64,000 nucleotides of DNA from Brachybacterium sp. P6-10-X1 (GTDB lineage: Bacteria > Actinomycetota > Actinomycetes > Actinomycetales > Dermabacteraceae). Under the pieces are notes generated by a model, which saw only the letters and a program-made list of their open reading frames with translations, made no database searches and was not told the DNA's origin. Below, piece by piece: positions 60,970-64,000 of the stretch; position 1 is the stretch's first letter; each line of letters starts with the position of its first letter. A program made the position numbers and the translations under genes. Location of the stretch: assembly GCF_001969445.1 (NCBI RefSeq), contig NZ_CP017297.1, forward strand, positions 3,596,001 through 3,660,000. Reading direction: 5' to 3'.

Positions 60970-63900
60970 CTACCTGATGGTGACGTCGGTCGTCCGGTCG
61001 GTCGGTCCTCGATGGTGCCCGGAATGGAGGTCCGTGGTGGTGAGGCTGACCCGGAGCTGACGTCCGGTGCGTTCGAGGGCTCGGCGGAGGGCATCGGCGT
61101 GGACGAGAACAGCATGGGGTGCATCCCTACCCGTCGCGGGATCCGTGATCACGAGCTCGTCCTGCGCGTCGACGCAGTCGAGCCGCCACCCCGTCCACCG
61201 AGCGCCCAGCAGCTGCAGCAGGTCTGCGGACAGAGGAGCGGGATCGACGTCATGGAGGGTCGGCACGAGCTCGCCTTCCGATGACAACACGGAGAAGCAC
61301 TGCGCATAGAGCGTTCGAGGGCGCTCATGGCGCGGTGTCGCGTCACCTGTGGGATCCAGCGGTGGCGTCAGTCTTGCCTTCTCGACGTGGACCACTTCGT
61401 GACGAGTACGGCCTGGAAGGGGTCGACCGTCGTCCTCACGCATCATCCACCGCTGACGGCCCAGTCTGAGCGTCGGCATGGTCGGCGGGTCGGTCCTCGA
61501 CGGTGCGAGGTGACGGAACATCCCGTCGACGACGAACCATTCGGTGCCCTCGGGATCGACGACGAGTACTTCTGGCTGCGGATCCGTCTCGTGCGGAACG
61601 CCGACGGCCCACCAGGTCTCAGGTCGGACCTCGTCGGAGTTCCAGAGCATGGTCGACAGGGGCGCGGTGGGGTCAGGGTAGACATCCCAGGCGTCCGACG
61701 GATCGATGAGGCGCTCGCCGGCGGGATTCTCGGGCGATCCCGCCTTGATGACGCCCTCCTGAAAGGAGAAGAGCCGCGCCCCCGTGGGGTGGTCGGCGTA
61801 CTGCCTGGCGAGCCACCGACCACGGACGAGCGAGAGCACGTGCTCGGCCACGGGATCCTCGGCATCGTCTCGGAATGACGTGGAGCGAAACTTCCAGGAC
61901 ACGCCGAGAGACCGGAGGATGCCGGCCTCGAATCGCTCCGCATCACTCGGGGAACGTCCATCCGCGAACATCGCGCGGTCGTCCTCGGGGATCAACGTGC
62001 GCCGTTGGAACCGGCGTATCGGCGGCGTCGGCGGAAGCATCTTGGCGAGGAACTCGTGCATGGGGCACTCGGACCCGGTCGCCGAGTGGAGCGCGGCGAG
62101 AGCACGATACGACGCGGGGCGGTCGGCGTCCTCCAGCATCCCGGTGCAGACCTCGCGCACGATCTCCGCAGCTCGGGAGTGCGGCCATCGACCGACTACA
62201 CCGGCAGCGGCCGTGAGCAGGGCATCGAGGGGATGGTCGTCATCGACAGAGCGGAGGGTGTCGACCGCGGGCCGGAGCTGCTCCGAGTGGCTGTGCAGGA
62301 GCTCCGTCAGGCTGCTTATCGCGAAGGCGGGGAGCTCCGACCTCACGCCGGCACATCCCATCCAGGCGAGAAGCTCCATGGAGGTACGGGCGTCTCCAGG
62401 GGATGACGCCGGCCATCCCTCGATGGCGTACCAGCTCAGCAGATCCTCCATCCGCTGCTGGCTGTCCTGGGTTCCGTCGCACAGGTTCTCAAGCGTCTGC
62501 GGCCAGAACGTCGATCGCTGGGGGAGGTCGAGGCGACCGAGCAGCTCGGCGAGCCATGCGATCCCGAGGGTGCGGCGGCGCGGAGCGCTGAGCACGGACC
62601 AGACGATGAGCTTGCTCGCCTCCGAACCCTGACGGAGCAGTCGCTCCGCGTGCTTCTCGGTCCGTGCGGTGAATCGCGAGTCGTCCCGTGCGCTCAAGGA
62701 CAGGGCGTAGGCGATGTCGATCGCTTCCCTGGCGACCTCCCGAGGCGGCACGTCCGGGAGCTCGCGAGGGGGATCCTCTGTGGGCAGGAGCTCGGCGATC
62801 ACCCCGAGCAGCCATTCCCGGCGGTCCTCGTCCTGGGCGGAGACGTGCGCATCGATCTCGCCGCGACGGATCGCGTGACGAGCGCGGTGTATGTCATGGA
62901 GCGCCTCGAACCGGAAGCGCACCGATCCGGTCACGGGATCGCACTCCAGGAGCCCTTCGCCGCCGAGACGGTGGACGACGGCATCGACCTGATCGGCGGC
63001 CAGGTGCGTCGACGCCGCCAGATCGGTGACCGCTGTGGTCCCGCGTGCTTCTGCGACGGCATCGATCACGCTCCTGATCGCACGTTCCGTCAGGTCCAGG
63101 GCCTGTGCGCCTTCGTCGGCGAGCACGTTGACCCAGGCATCGAGGAGCGCCGTGGTGCCGACTGCATGCGACGAGTCCTCGCCGCGTGCGGCGAGGACGC
63201 GGACGGCGACGGCGGCGAGAAGCGGGTTCGACAGCGCCGTGCGCCAGCGAGTGCCGGGAGGTGCGCCGAGTGCGCGCTCCACCGAGCGGGAGATCGTCAC
63301 GCGATCCGGCGAGGAGTGCTCCCATTCCGGGAGAGGGGTGTCGCCGGGCGGCATCATGTCTCGACGGCTCGAGATGATCAGTAGGATGTTCGGGTTCCTG
63401 GAGAGCACCTCGCGGAGGCGTTCCAACGCGGAGGGGAGGTCGCGCAGCGCCGCCTCGTTGAGGCCATCGATCACGAGGTGGAGCGGCCGTCCTGCGCGGT
63501 GACTGATGTGGTCGAGCATGGCGGCGATCTCCGAGGACTCGGCCCGTTCGTTCTCGAAGCTCCCTCGCCAAGGCTGTGCCAGGATCGGGGCGTCGGAGAG
63601 CGTGAAGTCGCGTGCTCGCAGCAGCAGGACCGGTGTCCCGGCCGCGAGAGCACGCACGGTGAACTGAGCGAGCTGGTAGCTCTTGCCGGTGCCCCACTGC
63701 CCTGAGATCAGGAGACCGCCGGAGACAGCCGCGTCAGCGGTGGCGATCAGGGGCTCGACGCGTTCGAGCAGGATGATGAGGCTTCGGACGTATCTGCGCA
63801 CCCTGTCCTTCAGGATGTCGAGTTCGAACCGGTCGGGGGAGTTGTCTCGAGGTGCGCTGAGTGTTTCCCTCAGGAACGAGATCGCGGTGTCGGCTGCGCT

Positions 63901-64000
63901 CTCCGCAGCGTCTTCCAGGGAATGGAGCTCGGGTGCCAGGGCGCCCGCGGGGACAGAGTTCTCGAGGGTGAGTCGTGCTCCGATCTCACGGATGCGTTCG
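60970..64000 (-). CDS. STAND-type NTPase, N-terminus beyond window edge
   Basis: At least 1009 residues; the frame is open to base 64000, so the true start lies outside (the GTG at 63801 is internal). An upstream helical stretch (ISFLRETLSAP, FELDILKDRV) leads into the NTPase: Walker A GQWGTGKS (63702-63679) and Walker B LHLVIDGLNE (about 63485-63456), followed by LIISSRRDMMPPGD, the sensor-like strand, and a winged-helix region (DQVDAVVHRLGGEGLLEC). The rest is a long helical repeat array (about 62950-61900) and a C-terminal beta-rich domain. This is the layout of STAND NTPases such as Avs-type phage sensors, but no specific Avs family is claimed. Any effector domain would be at the missing N-terminus. 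Confidence 0.85.
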   Translation of the reverse strand, partial: ERIREIGARLTLENSVPAGALAPELHSLEDAAESAADTAISFLRETLSAPRDNSPDRFELDILKDRVRRYVRSLIILLERVEPLIATADAAVSGGLLISGQWGTGKSYQLAQFTVRALAAGTPVLLLRARDFTLSDAPILAQPWRGSFENERAESSEIAAMLDHISHRAGRPLHLVIDGLNEAALRDLPSALERLREVLSRNPNILLIISSRRDMMPPGDTPLPEWEHSSPDRVTISRSVERALGAPPGTRWRTALSNPLLAAVAVRVLAARGEDSSHAVGTTALLDAWVNVLADEGAQALDLTERAIRSVIDAVAEARGTTAVTDLAASTHLAADQVDAVVHRLGGEGLLECDPVTGSVRFRFEALHDIHRARHAIRRGEIDAHVSAQDEDRREWLLGVIAELLPTEDPPRELPDVPPREVAREAIDIAYALSLSARDDSRFTARTEKHAERLLRQGSEASKLIVWSVLSAPRRRTLGIAWLAELLGRLDLPQRSTFWPQTLENLCDGTQDSQQRMEDLLSWYAIEGWPASSPGDARTSMELLAWMGCAGVRSELPAFAISSLTELLHSHSEQLRPAVDTLRSVDDDHPLDALLTAAAGVVGRWPHSRAAEIVREVCTGMLEDADRPASYRALAALHSATGSECPMHEFLAKMLPPTPPIRRFQRRTLIPEDDRAMFADGRSPSDAERFEAGILRSLGVSWKFRSTSFRDDAEDPVAEHVLSLVRGRWLARQYADHPTGARLFSFQEGVIKAGSPENPAGERLIDPSDAWDVYPDPTAPLSTMLWNSDEVRPETWWAVGVPHETDPQPEVLVVDPEGTEWFVVDGMFRHLAPSRTDPPTMPTLRLGRQRWMMREDDGRPLPGRTRHEVVHVEKARLTPPLDPTGDATPRHERPRTLYAQCFSVLSSEGELVPTLHDVDPAPLSADLLQLLGARWTGWRLDCVDAQDELVITDPATGRDAPHAVLVHADALRRALERTGRQLRVSLTTTDLHSGHHRGPTDRTTDVTIR

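Noticed and set aside
1..64000. tRNA, rRNA or att sites marking an integrated element
   Set aside because: No cloverleaf, rRNA segment, integrase or paired att-like repeat was recognised by reading; a covariance-model scan was not possible here.

Overview
The window is high-GC DNA with strong G/C preference at third codon positions, Tat/lipobox substrate-binding proteins, many ABC sugar-uptake operons with local LacI/ROK/IclR/SorC regulators, and several apparently leaderless regulator genes (a TANNNT box 6-7 nt before the start codon). This points to an Actinomycetota chromosome. A Brachybacterium/Dermabacteraceae-like host would fit, but that is inference: no rRNA, tRNA or core marker gene lies in the window.

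Layout. 1-2.7 kb: truncated peptide-type solute-binding protein, IclR regulator and an AmiE/YbbE-like serine hydrolase. 2.8-5.5 kb: small unknown protein, short-chain dehydrogenase, creatinase-like M24 protein. 5.7-9.5 kb: LacI regulator divergent from a sugar-binding protein plus Gfo/Idh/MocA dehydrogenase, with two identical 14-bp operators on the promoter. 9.5-11.7 kb: lipoprotein and C69 dipeptidase. 11.9-18.8 kb: ABC sugar operon headed by a GxGYxYP putative glycosidase and controlled by a divergent ROK regulator. 19-23.4 kb: flotillin-like protein, small secreted protein, APH-fold kinase, alpha/beta hydrolase. 23.4-29 kb: second ABC operon divergent from two unrecognised proteins and a LacI regulator. 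29-33.7 kb: GltS-like carrier, two DAO-type FAD oxidoreductases and an RpiR regulator. 33.7-37.6 kb: sulfatase, MHS-type symporter and SorC regulator. 37.8-39.5 kb: stand-alone SNF2-like helicase. 39.6-44.6 kb: tightly coupled ribokinase / phosphotriesterase-like / YdcZ-type / GATase1-like operon with a LacI regulator and a perfect operator. 44.6-45.6 kb: M20 peptidase. 45.9-52 kb: IclR regulator divergent from a tripartite tricarboxylate transporter (TctB-A-C) operon with an RraA-like aldolase, a universal stress protein and a beta-hydroxyacid dehydrogenase.

From about 52 kb the character changes. There are gene-poor stretches, an inverted pair of decayed repeats, a GIY-YIG-like protein, a chimeric IS30/IS3 transposase remnant, and then a likely defence island. 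The island holds an SMC/Rad50-like ATPase (831 aa), an unrecognised 546-aa coiled-coil protein and a 98-aa protein on one strand. Next come the debris of a sugar-acid locus (5'-truncated MFS carrier and an SMP-30 gene with an internal TAG) and a large STAND-type NTPase running off the right edge. The ATPase/546-aa/98-aa cluster is the best candidate for an undescribed system.

The first 52 kb reads as a run of independent carbohydrate, organic-acid and amino-acid scavenging modules, each with its own sensor. The last 12 kb reads as accessory DNA that appears to have landed in, and partly destroyed, another such module.
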